From assembly GCA_030637515.1 (NCBI GenBank), contig DAOWGM010000056.1, positions 1-55,897 on the forward strand: DNA of 55,897 bases, in the 5' to 3' direction. Numbering within the stretch: position 1 is the stretch's first letter; each line of letters opens with the position of its first letter. The position numbers and the translations under genes were made by a program. Shown in pieces: positions 1-7,480 of the stretch. The notes beneath the pieces are model-generated. The model ran no database searches, was not told the DNA's origin, and saw nothing but the letters and a program-made list of their open reading frames with translations. The stretch comes from Bacteroidales bacterium. Lineage in GTDB: Bacteria > Bacteroidota > Bacteroidia > Bacteroidales > UBA12077.

Positions 1-179
1 AAAGTATTTCTCATTTTTTTAAGATTTTATGGTTAATGACTTACAAATTAATCCTAATTTTCTTTTTATCAAAATATAAAAGTTTTCCAGTTATTATTGA
101 GCTTAATTTAATTGAAATAAGCGGTAATAGTATTAACAGAGAAATCAGAAAAAAACACTGCATTTTTTCCTATTTTTTA

Positions 180-187
180 TAAATTTG
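180..187 (+). promoter_or_regulatory. possible -7 element upstream of cysC
   Basis: TAAATTTG matches the Bacteroidota -7 consensus TAnnTTTG and lies 21 bases before the cysC start. No convincing TTTG/TTG -33 element lies 17-23 bases upstream, so this is a weak call in AT-rich DNA. Nothing else recognisable is visible in bases 1-208. Confidence 0.3.
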
Positions 188-208
188 CATTTCAAATTCA
201 ATTAGCAT

Positions 209-823
209 ATGATTAGTAAAAACAAAAATATTCATCCAATATTTGATAATATTTTAAAAAGAGTGGATAAAGAAAAGCTCTTAAATCAAAGATCTATTGT
301 TGTCTGGATTACCGGATTATCAGGTTCAGGAAAAACAACCATCGCGAAAAATTTAGAGTTGGAGCTGCACAAAGCCGGTTATCTTACAAAATTGCTTGAT
401 GGCGATAATGTGAGGACAGGAATAAATAATAACCTTAAATTTACAGTAGAGGATAGAAAAGAAAATATAAGAAGAATAGCGGAAGTATCAAAACTTTTTA
501 TGCAGGGTGGTGTAATTCTAATTAATTGTTTTATTTCGCCAACAAAAGAAATTAGAGAGCAGGCTAAAGAGATAATTGGCCACAAAGATTTTTTTGAGAT
601 TTTCGTTAATACACCTTTGGAAGTTTGTGAACAAAGAGATGAAAAGGGGCTATATGCGAAAGCAAGGGCGGGATTGATAAAAAATTTCACAGGCATTGAT
701 TCTCCCTATGAGAATCCTGAAAATCCGGATGTGGAAATTAAAACTAGTGAAGTTAGTATTGATGAATGCGTAAAGAAAATTTTAGACAAGCTTTTACTTA
801 GGATAGAATATAAAAATGATTAA
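209..823 (+). CDS. cysC: adenylyl-sulfate kinase (APS kinase)
   Basis: Phosphorylates adenosine 5'-phosphosulfate to PAPS with ATP in the cytoplasm, the second step of sulfate activation. The 204-aa protein has the family's normal length. It carries a P-loop GLSGSGKTT at residues 36-44, the DGDNVR substrate motif at 64-69, the FISP motif with the conserved Ser110, the KGLYAKARAG stretch at 146-155 and GIDSPYE at 162-168. The gene is 33 bases upstream of cysD, so cysC-cysD-cysN very probably form one operon. Because the downstream CysN has no fused kinase domain, this separate CysC supplies that activity. PAPS may feed sulfate reduction or sulfotransferases; the window does not show which. Confidence 0.96.
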   Translation: MISKNKNIHPIFDNILKRVDKEKLLNQRSIVVWITGLSGSGKTTIAKNLELELHKAGYLTKLLDGDNVRTGINNNLKFTVEDRKENIRRIAEVSKLFMQGGVILINCFISPTKEIREQAKEIIGHKDFFEIFVNTPLEVCEQRDEKGLYAKARAGLIKNFTGIDSPYENPENPDVEIKTSEVSIDECVKKILDKLLLRIEYKND

Positions 824-856
824 TTTTGCAATCTCTATTAGTAAATTTGGGATATA

Positions 857-1765
857 ATGGATAATAAATATAGAATAAATCACTTAAGAGAATTAGAAGC
901 TGAATCAATTTTTGTAATTAGAGAAGTAGTTGCTCAATTTGAGAATCCTTGCATGCTATTTTCTGGAGGAAAAGACTCAATAATAATGTTTCATTTGGCT
1001 AGGAAAGCTTTTTGGCCCGCAAGAGTTCCTTTTTCTTTAATGCATATTGATACAGGACATAATTTTCAGGAAACATTGGATTTTCGTGATAAACTAATGA
1101 AAGACACGGAAACAAAGCTAATTGTTCGCTATGTTCAGGATTCAATTGATCAAGGAAAAGTGACCGACGAAACAGGAGTAAACGCCAGTAGAAACATATT
1201 GCAAACTACAACTCTCCTTGATGGAATAGAGGCAATGAAGTTCGATTGTGCAATGGGTGGAGGAAGACGTGATGAAGAAAAAGCACGTGCTAAAGAAAGA
1301 TTCTTTTCACATAGAGATGAATTTGGACAATGGGACCCTAAGAATCAACGTCCCGAACTATGGAATATTTTTAATGGCAAGAAACATATGGGAGAGCATT
1401 TTAGAGTTTTTCCTATAAGTAACTGGACAGAAATGGATGTTTGGCAATATATAATGCTTGAAAATATTGCAATCCCGAATTTATATTTTTCTCATGAAAG
1501 AGAAGTAGTTGAACGTGACGGAACTATTCTTGCAGCAGGGGAATTTGTTGAATTGAAGGAAGGTGAAATTCCTGTAAAGAGAATAATACGTTTTAGAACA
1601 ATAGGTGATATGACCTGTACTGGTGCTGTAGCATCAGAAGCTAACTCATTGGAAGAAATTATTGAAGAAGTTGCTTCTACAAGAATTACTGAACGTGGTG
1701 GTAGATATGATGATAAGCGCTCAGAAGCTGCAATGGAAGATCGTAAGAAAGATGGATATTTTTAA
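857..1765 (+). CDS. cysD: sulfate adenylyltransferase subunit 2
   Basis: Catalytic ATP-pyrophosphatase-type subunit of ATP sulfurylase, which makes APS from ATP and sulfate together with the GTPase CysN. The protein is 302 aa, the usual length. It shows the PP-loop SGGKDS at residues 36-41, typical of the PAPS reductase/CysD superfamily, and the conserved GGGRRDEEKARAKER region. It ends with the EDRKKDGYF tail characteristic of CysD. The next gene, cysN, follows after 29 bases, and cysC precedes it. Start is the ATG at 857; no competing start fits better. Confidence 0.97.
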   Translation: MDNKYRINHLRELEAESIFVIREVVAQFENPCMLFSGGKDSIIMFHLARKAFWPARVPFSLMHIDTGHNFQETLDFRDKLMKDTETKLIVRYVQDSIDQGKVTDETGVNASRNILQTTTLLDGIEAMKFDCAMGGGRRDEEKARAKERFFSHRDEFGQWDPKNQRPELWNIFNGKKHMGEHFRVFPISNWTEMDVWQYIMLENIAIPNLYFSHEREVVERDGTILAAGEFVELKEGEIPVKRIIRFRTIGDMTCTGAVASEANSLEEIIEEVASTRITERGGRYDDKRSEAAMEDRKKDGYF

Positions 1766-1794
1766 TTGGTAAGAATTTAACAGAACTATATATT

Positions 1795-3069
1795 ATGTCA
1801 GAAGATTATAATAGAGGATACTTAGATATGGAGCTTCTGCGATTTACTACAGCAGGTAGTGTAGATGATGGCAAAAGTACACTTATTGGCAGATTATTAT
1901 ACGATAGTAAAGCTATTTTTGAAGATCAGATGGAAGCTATCGAGAAGGCAAGTTTAAAAACCGGAGACGGAGAGGTTAACCTGGCTTTACTGACTGATGG
2001 TCTGCGGGCGGAAAGGGAGCAAGGTATTACAATTGATGTAGCTTATCGTTATTTTGCAACACCTAAGCGGAAATTTATTATAGCCGATACTCCCGGACAT
2101 GTTCAGTATACCAGAAATATGGTTACGGGAGCATCAACTGCTAATGTTGCACTTATATTGGTAGATGCAAGAAATGGAATTATTGAGCAAACATTAAGAC
2201 ACGCATTTATAGCTTCATTATTACAAATTCCACATATTATTGTTTGTATAAACAAGATGGATTTGGTTGATTATAAAGAAAGTGCATTTGATGATATAAA
2301 ATCAGGTTTTGATAAAATTGCTACTAAATTAGATGTTCATGATATCCGATTTGTTCCTATTAGTGCAAAATTAGGAGACAATGTTGTTGACAGATCAAAA
2401 AATATGGATTGGTATGATGGACCAACTCTAATGTATTTATTAGAAAACATCCATATTGCAAGCGATATTAACCACGTTGACACAAGATTCCCGGTACAAT
2501 ATGTAATTCGTCCGATGAAAGAGGAATATCATGACTACAGAGGATATGCTGGAAGAATCGAAGGTGGAGTATTTCATAAAGGAGATAAAGTGCAAGTTTT
2601 ACCTTCAGGTTTGAAAAGTAAAATTAGTTCAATAGATATTTTTGAAGGTATTACAGAAGAAGCATTTGCTCCGCAATCTGTTACTATTTCTTTAGAAGAT
2701 GATATTGATATTAGCAGGGGAGATCTTATTATAAAAGATAACGGATTACCACAATCAGGTCAGGATATTGAAATGATGATTTGTTGGTTCGATGAAAAGC
2801 CAATGATTCTTGGCGGTAAATATGCGATTAAACATACAACAAATGATTTAAGATGTGTTATCAGGGATGTAAAGTATAGAATTGATGTAAATACACTTGA
2901 ACAAGATACAGAGAATAAAAAGATTGGTTTAAATGATATAGCTAAAATAACCATTAAAACTACTAAACCACTTTTTTACGACACTTATAGAAAAAACAGA
3001 AAAACAGGAAGTATTATTTTAATAGATGAAGCAACAAATAATACTGTTGCTGCAGGAATGATTATGTAA
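1795..3069 (+). CDS. cysN: sulfate adenylyltransferase subunit 1 (GTPase)
   Basis: EF-Tu-like GTPase subunit of ATP sulfurylase; GTP hydrolysis drives APS formation by CysD. G1 motif GSVDDGKST is at residues 21-29. The G3 motif DTPGH and G4 motif NKMD follow, then beta-barrel domains 2 and 3. At 424 aa it is the short, single-function form: the C-terminal APS-kinase domain seen in CysNC fusions is absent, consistent with the separate cysC upstream. It is the last gene of the cysCDN unit, followed after 22 bases by a strong hairpin terminator. Confidence 0.97.
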   Translation: MSEDYNRGYLDMELLRFTTAGSVDDGKSTLIGRLLYDSKAIFEDQMEAIEKASLKTGDGEVNLALLTDGLRAEREQGITIDVAYRYFATPKRKFIIADTPGHVQYTRNMVTGASTANVALILVDARNGIIEQTLRHAFIASLLQIPHIIVCINKMDLVDYKESAFDDIKSGFDKIATKLDVHDIRFVPISAKLGDNVVDRSKNMDWYDGPTLMYLLENIHIASDINHVDTRFPVQYVIRPMKEEYHDYRGYAGRIEGGVFHKGDKVQVLPSGLKSKISSIDIFEGITEEAFAPQSVTISLEDDIDISRGDLIIKDNGLPQSGQDIEMMICWFDEKPMILGGKYAIKHTTNDLRCVIRDVKYRIDVNTLEQDTENKKIGLNDIAKITIKTTKPLFYDTYRKNRKTGSIILIDEATNNTVAAGMIM

Positions 3070-3091
3070 GTAATAACATGAATATAATTTT

Positions 3092-3117
3092 AAAAAGCTT
3101 CTGAAAAGAAGCTTTTT
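3092..3117 (+). terminator. terminator after cysN, probably bidirectional
   Basis: Perfect 10-bp stem AAAAAGCTTC (3092-3101) / GAAGCTTTTT (3108-3117) with a 6-base loop, followed by more T's. The flanking A and T runs make it usable from both sides, so it can also end the minus-strand NUDIX operon, whose stop codon begins at 3118. Confidence 0.85.
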
Positions 3118-3549
3118 TTATGCTCTGTTATTAATATAGTATTGTACAATATCTTTATGATCAAAAGCCATATCGGGAAGCACCTTCAGATTAAACCAGC
3201 TAAAATTCTTTGCATCGTCACCAGCTTTAATTTCCTGATTGAGGTTTATTAATTTCCCTATATAAATAACAGAGATGGTTCTTCCTCGAGGATCGCGACC
3301 AGGTTTGCCAAAAGTGCGGAATTGTTCCAGTTTAATATCAGATATAGATGTTTCCTCTTTTAGTTCTCGGTAAGCTGCAACTTCAATTTCTTCGTTAATA
3401 TCAATAAAACCTCCTGGTAAAGCCCACTGGGTTTTAAATGGTTCGTTTTTTCGCTCAATCAATAAAATGTATTCAGATTTTTTTTCTTTTTTAGTAACTA
3501 TAATATCAACAGTTACCGAAGGGCGAGGATAAGCATAAGTGTAAAGCAT
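3118..3549 (-). CDS. NUDIX hydrolase
   Basis: Pyrophosphohydrolase acting on a nucleoside diphosphate linked to another moiety; the exact substrate cannot be told. The 143-aa protein has a Nudix box at about residues 47-69 (GFIDINEE...RELKEETSI), matching GX5EX7REUXEEXGU except that the late Gly is Ser. The N-terminal YPRPSVTVD segment resembles Bacteroidota Nudix proteins annotated as ADP-ribose pyrophosphatase-like. It is last in a minus-strand run of three: NlpC/P60 protein, 39-aa membrane protein, then this gene, whose ATG begins 2 bases after the small gene's stop, suggesting translational coupling. Confidence 0.9.
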   Translation of the reverse strand: MLYTYAYPRPSVTVDIIVTKKEKKSEYILLIERKNEPFKTQWALPGGFIDINEEIEVAAYRELKEETSISDIKLEQFRTFGKPGRDPRGRTISVIYIGKLINLNQEIKAGDDAKNFSWFNLKVLPDMAFDHKDIVQYYINNRA

Positions 3550-3551
3550 GA

Positions 3552-3671
3552 TTAATCTTTATTCTCGTCGTTTAAATGCTTTTCTTTTTCCTTTTGTTGC
3601 ATTCTCTTACTAATAACATATATAACTATTATTATCGCAACAATGAATACTAAAATGTGCATTTGTCCCAT
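3552..3671 (-). CDS. 39-aa single-pass membrane protein, unknown function
   Basis: A small open reading frame starting MGQMHILVFIVAIIIVIYVI and ending in a charged tail (SKRMQQKEKE, then KHLNDENKD). One hydrophobic helix spans about residues 5-20 and is followed by basic then mixed-charge residues, so a short membrane anchor with its C-terminus in the cytoplasm is likely. It fits between the NlpC/P60 gene (12-base gap) and the NUDIX gene (2-base gap after the stop codon), which argues that it is translated. I do not recognise a family. The placement is the main evidence; it could still be a chance frame. Confidence 0.6.
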   Translation of the reverse strand: MGQMHILVFIVAIIIVIYVISKRMQQKEKEKHLNDENKD

Positions 3672-3683
3672 ATCTATAATTAT

Positions 3684-4454
3684 TTAATTGATCCTTTTAA
3701 TAACACGTAATTTATGCGTGTATTTTTTTAGCTCACGATTATAAATTCCTTGCTGATCTAATTTATCAATTCTTACTTTCCCTGAAGCATGGATAATCTC
3801 ATTTTTACCAATGATAATCCCTACATGATTAATTTCTCCATCTTCGTTATCGAAAAAGGCTAAATCTCCTTGTTTTGTGTCGGATATAAAATTAACTATA
3901 TTACCTTCTTTAACCTGATCAGCCGCATCGCGTGGAATTTTAATTCCATTAATTTTATAAATTACTTGAGCGAAACCTGAACAATCAATTCCATAAGGAT
4001 TTTTACCACCCCATAAATAAGGGCAATTCAAATATTGCTTTGCTAATGATTCAATATCTAAACTGTTACTATTAAAATCTCCTGATAAAATATAATGATT
4101 ATTATTAATTGTAAAGCTTTTCTCTTCACTATTAAAGTTTGGTAAAGTACAACCTGCAGGTAATATTATTTGCTCATTTTGAGTATTTAATATTGTGCTT
4201 GATAGATTCTGTGTTATAAATTCAGGATTTGAATTTAATTGCAAAAAGATTTCTTCTGATAAATAACTAATACACTTGTTATCAATCCACCCTTCGTAAT
4301 TATCAAAAGTACTTTTAATAAAACTCCATTTTTCTGATTCTTCTATAATTTGAAAAGTTTCACCAAATAATAGTTGTGAAATCATTTCACTTCGATCGCT
4401 TGCTTCTTTTCTTAATGGTACAACGCTTATTTCACTAATTCCGTACTGATTCAT
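3684..4454 (-). CDS. NlpC/P60 family cysteine peptidase with N-terminal SH3-like region
   Basis: Probable peptidoglycan-peptide hydrolase of the gamma-D-glutamyl-diamino acid endopeptidase type. The C-terminal NlpC/P60 domain (about residues 130-256) has the catalytic Cys158 in YGIDCSGFAQ, His210 in INHVGIIIG and a third polar residue at His222 in EIIHASGK. Residues 1-125 look like SH3-like domains (VVPLRKEASDRSEMISQLLFG, EGWIDNK). No signal peptide or lipobox is visible. That resembles the cytoplasmic dipeptidyl-peptidase VI/YkfC-like enzymes that recycle murein peptides rather than secreted hydrolases. It is the first gene of a three-gene minus-strand run. Confidence 0.87.
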   Translation of the reverse strand: MNQYGISEISVVPLRKEASDRSEMISQLLFGETFQIIEESEKWSFIKSTFDNYEGWIDNKCISYLSEEIFLQLNSNPEFITQNLSSTILNTQNEQIILPAGCTLPNFNSEEKSFTINNNHYILSGDFNSNSLDIESLAKQYLNCPYLWGGKNPYGIDCSGFAQVIYKINGIKIPRDAADQVKEGNIVNFISDTKQGDLAFFDNEDGEINHVGIIIGKNEIIHASGKVRIDKLDQQGIYNRELKKYTHKLRVIKRIN

Positions 4455-4533
4455 ATATTGGATTTTTAATATGATAAATTTACAAATTCCTTCATAAAGA
4501 ATTTAAGGATTTAGCAAATTTGTATTAAATCAA

Positions 4534-4541
4534 CAAAAATA
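4534..4541 (-). promoter_or_regulatory. possible -7 element for the NlpC/P60 operon
   Basis: On the minus strand the bases read TATTTTTG, matching TAnnTTTG, about 80 bases upstream of the NlpC/P60 start. No -33 partner is evident. Confidence 0.25.
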
Positions 4542-4611
4542 GTTTTTCCTTGTTGTTTTGATTAGGCTATATCAAGATTAAAATAGAAAGAATAATATGG
4601 ATGAAAATTTA

Positions 4612-4619
4612 TACATTTG
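4612..4619 (+). promoter_or_regulatory. possible -7 element for the 7TM-HD gene
   Basis: TACATTTG matches TAnnTTTG and ends 18 bases before the ATG at 4638. No clear -33 element is present. Confidence 0.35.
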
Positions 4620-4637
4620 TATTAATTCAAACAATTA

Positions 4638-6770
4638 ATGAAAATGAGAAAATTCTTTGAGTATATAAAAAGAAATTATAAGTACATTTTCAGGGCTTTT
4701 TTATTCATTTTGACAATTGCTCTGATAGTTTATATTTTTCCACGAGAAGGGAAATTTAGATATGAATTTCAGAAGGGTCGACCATGGTCGCATGAAAACC
4801 TATTTGCACCGTTCGATTTTCCAATTTACAAAAGTGATAAGCAAGTTCAGGCAGAAAGAGATAGCTCTTTAAAATATTTTAGTCCTTATTTTAAATTTGA
4901 TAGCACAGTTTTAAAAAGAGAATCAGAGAAGTTTGTTAATTTCTATGCTGAAAAACAAAAAGAATTTATAACTCAGAAAGAAACCGAAAACACAAAATTT
5001 AATTCATATAGGAAACAGAATTTTTTGAAAGTATCCGATGATTTTAAAGAATATGCCTATAACGTACTTATTAATATATATTCAGATGGAATAAGAGAAA
5101 TTAGTGAAATAACTGAAACAATGAATGAGAATGATGAAATTATTATTCTTAAAAATAATCTTGCAGTAAGTGGAAGGTTAAATGAAAGCTATACTCAAAA
5201 GGCAGCATACGAGCATGTGAGGAATGCAATAAGTGAATATATTACCAATAATGAGGTAAGAATACGATATCCCGAATTTTATCTAAATTTTAATTTATAC
5301 GAATATATTGTTCCGAATTTATTTTATGATGAGAATACTTCTGAGAATGTAAAAAATGACTTGATAAATAATATTTCATTGACAAAAGGAATGATTCAAT
5401 CTGGAGAAAAGATTATATTTCAAGGGGAAGTGATAGATAATCAGTTGCATCGAGTTCTTGAGTCTCTGAAGTATGAATCGGAGACAAGGATAGGAGACGG
5501 TTTCTTTTCACAAATAATTTTGCTTGGTCAGATTATTTTCGTTTTTGCATGTATTTTAGTATTATTCCTGTTTTTATATAATTTCAGACCTGAGATTTTA
5601 AAACATACTACTAAAACGGTCTTTATTTTAATGCTTGTTTTAATTATCGTTATAGTATCAAGATTTTCGATTAAGTATCTTTATGTAGTCCCTTTTGCCC
5701 TTATTCCAATTATTATTAAAACCTTTTATGATGCACGACTTGCATTATTTATTCACATAATTACTGTATTGCTTGTTGGATTTTTTGCACCAAACGGCTT
5801 TGAGTTTGTATTTCTTAGTTTTATTGCAGGAATTATCGCCATTTTTAGCTTGACCAATTTGTACAGAAGAGGAAAATTATTTCTTTCTGCAGGATTAGTA
5901 ATTTTAACATACAGTTTTGTTTATTTTGGTTTAGCAATAACACAAGAAGGTAATTTTTCGGGAATTGAATTTCGTAATTTTCTTTATTTTGGTTTCAACG
6001 GAAGTTTAATATTACTTGCGTTTCCTTTAATTTACATATTTGAAAAAGTATTTGGATTTGTTTCAGATCTTACTTTAATGGAATTAGCAGATTCAAATCA
6101 AAAATTACTCAGAAATCTTGCGGAAAAGGCTCCTGGAACATTTCAACATTCACTTCAGGTTGCCAACCTTGCCGAAGAAGCAATTCGTAAAATTGGTGGA
6201 AATCCTTTATTGGTAAGAACAGGAGCATTGTATCATGATATTGGAAAAATGAATAATCCAGTGTATTTTATCGAAAATCAAAGAACAGGATTTAATCCTC
6301 ATGACATGCATGAATTCGATGAGAGTGCAAATATTATAATTAGTCATGTAAAAGATGGAATTGAATTGGCAAAGAAGCATTCTCTTCCAGATCAACTAAT
6401 AGAGTTTATCAGAACGCATCACGGAACAACTAAGGTTCAGTATTTTTATAGATCTTATATTAAAAAATTTCCGGAAAAGGATGTTGATATTAACATGTTT
6501 ACATATCCTGGACCAAAACCTTATTCAAAAGAGATGGCAGTATTAATGATGGCTGATTCAGTTGAAGCTGCATCAAGAAGTCTTACAGATATTAATGAAG
6601 AAAGAATAGGTAATTTGGTTGAATCGATTATTTCAGAACAAATGGATGAAGGTCAATTCGATTATGTTGAAATTAATTTCAAGGATGTTACCGAAATTAA
6701 AGCTTTGTTTAAAGACAAATTAATGAATATCTATCACGCCAGAATAAAATACCCCGAAAAGAAAGAATAA
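4638..6770 (+). CDS. 7TM-HD family phosphohydrolase (PgpH-like, probable c-di-AMP phosphodiesterase)
   Basis: Integral membrane protein of 710 aa. Layout: one N-terminal membrane helix (about 17-30), a large extracytoplasmic 7TMR-HDED-type domain (about 45-280), a bundle of about seven helices (about 285-480), and a cytoplasmic HDIG-type HD domain (about 500-700). The HD dyad is His533-Asp534 in LYHDIGKMNNP; further metal-binding histidines are visible in ISHVKDG and RTHHGTTK. Listeria PgpH, with this architecture, hydrolyses c-di-AMP; that activity is inferred here. Monocistronic: a terminator follows the stop, and the upstream gene is divergent. The YbbR/CdaR-like gene at 21.3 kb would be a second c-di-AMP-related component. 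Confidence 0.92.
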   Translation: MKMRKFFEYIKRNYKYIFRAFLFILTIALIVYIFPREGKFRYEFQKGRPWSHENLFAPFDFPIYKSDKQVQAERDSSLKYFSPYFKFDSTVLKRESEKFVNFYAEKQKEFITQKETENTKFNSYRKQNFLKVSDDFKEYAYNVLINIYSDGIREISEITETMNENDEIIILKNNLAVSGRLNESYTQKAAYEHVRNAISEYITNNEVRIRYPEFYLNFNLYEYIVPNLFYDENTSENVKNDLINNISLTKGMIQSGEKIIFQGEVIDNQLHRVLESLKYESETRIGDGFFSQIILLGQIIFVFACILVLFLFLYNFRPEILKHTTKTVFILMLVLIIVIVSRFSIKYLYVVPFALIPIIIKTFYDARLALFIHIITVLLVGFFAPNGFEFVFLSFIAGIIAIFSLTNLYRRGKLFLSAGLVILTYSFVYFGLAITQEGNFSGIEFRNFLYFGFNGSLILLAFPLIYIFEKVFGFVSDLTLMELADSNQKLLRNLAEKAPGTFQHSLQVANLAEEAIRKIGGNPLLVRTGALYHDIGKMNNPVYFIENQRTGFNPHDMHEFDESANIIISHVKDGIELAKKHSLPDQLIEFIRTHHGTTKVQYFYRSYIKKFPEKDVDINMFTYPGPKPYSKEMAVLMMADSVEAASRSLTDINEERIGNLVESIISEQMDEGQFDYVEINFKDVTEIKALFKDKLMNIYHARIKYPEKKE

Positions 6771-6772
6771 AT

Positions 6773-6803
6773 AAAAAAACAGCCTGATAAGGGCTGTTTT
6801 TTT
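6773..6803 (+). terminator. bidirectional terminator between convergent genes
   Basis: Twelve-bp stem AAAAAAACAGCC (6773-6784) / GGCTGTTTTTTT (6792-6803) with a 7-base loop. It lies between the 7TM-HD gene and the convergent lolA-like gene, and its A and T runs allow use from either direction. Confidence 0.87.
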
Positions 6804-6823
6804 GTATAATTTGATTTATATCT

Positions 6824-7471
6824 TTATCGCATGTCTATAATTTCAACTTCAGGGTAATCGTCTGAATTAAAAACAAAGTACGAATCTTCAAAATCTGAAT
6901 TGGTATCATAATTATTAAAAGTAATAATATAATGAGAACCATCCTTTCCAAAAATAGTAGCCGATTTTAGAAACAATTCTTTTGTATTTATTTGCAATCT
7001 AATTCTTGAGAAATCTTCATCCAAATCAAAAGGATAGAGATCGATAATGGAATATTCAATATTTTTTTCGGTTACGTTGTTTATAAATTGATATTTATAA
7101 CCTTCCTCATAGATTGTAAATAATTTCTTTGGATTGCTAAATATATCTTCACTGTTAGGATCTTGTTCAGTAATATTAACTTCACTAACTTCAGGAATGT
7201 AATTCCAAAGTGTTTTGCCATCAAAAAAAGATTCTGCACTTAAAAAACTCATTCGATACATATCTTGTTTCATCACAATTGATCCCGAAGAAGTATTTTG
7301 AGTATTGTCTTTAATATTTTTGTAATCGATTGTAAAATCTGTTTTAATTACTTTATAAGATTTTGTTTTCTCTGACAATTTATCGAGAACTTTTTTTGCT
7401 TCAGGATCTTGCTGAGCAACTGATATGGTAATTCCGGAAACAAATACCAGAAATAAAAATATGTTTTTCAT
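6824..7471 (-). CDS. LolA-like outer-membrane lipoprotein carrier protein
   Basis: Periplasmic chaperone that would carry lipoproteins from the inner to the outer membrane. The 215-aa precursor has a signal peptide (MKNIFLFLVFVSGITISVAQ, about 1-20). A LolA-type beta-sheet fold follows: DPEAKKVLDKLSEKTKSY, a KTDFTIDYKN strand, a GSIVMKQDMYRMSF strand and DGKTLWNYIPEVSEV, with the later KELFLKSATIFGKDGS strand. The gene starts 9 bases after the ftsK stop, so the two are co-transcribed, an arrangement common in Bacteroidota. The family assignment is firm; whether it is the only Lol carrier is unknown. Confidence 0.88.
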   Translation of the reverse strand: MKNIFLFLVFVSGITISVAQQDPEAKKVLDKLSEKTKSYKVIKTDFTIDYKNIKDNTQNTSSGSIVMKQDMYRMSFLSAESFFDGKTLWNYIPEVSEVNITEQDPNSEDIFSNPKKLFTIYEEGYKYQFINNVTEKNIEYSIIDLYPFDLDEDFSRIRLQINTKELFLKSATIFGKDGSHYIITFNNYDTNSDFEDSYFVFNSDDYPEVEIIDMR

Positions 7472-7480
7472 AATATAGAA

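Noticed and set aside
842..849. TAAATTTG matching the -7 consensus between cysC and cysD
   Set aside because: It lies in a 33-base gap, only 8 bases before the cysD start, with a TTTG at 13-base spacing; chance matches are frequent in this AT-rich DNA.
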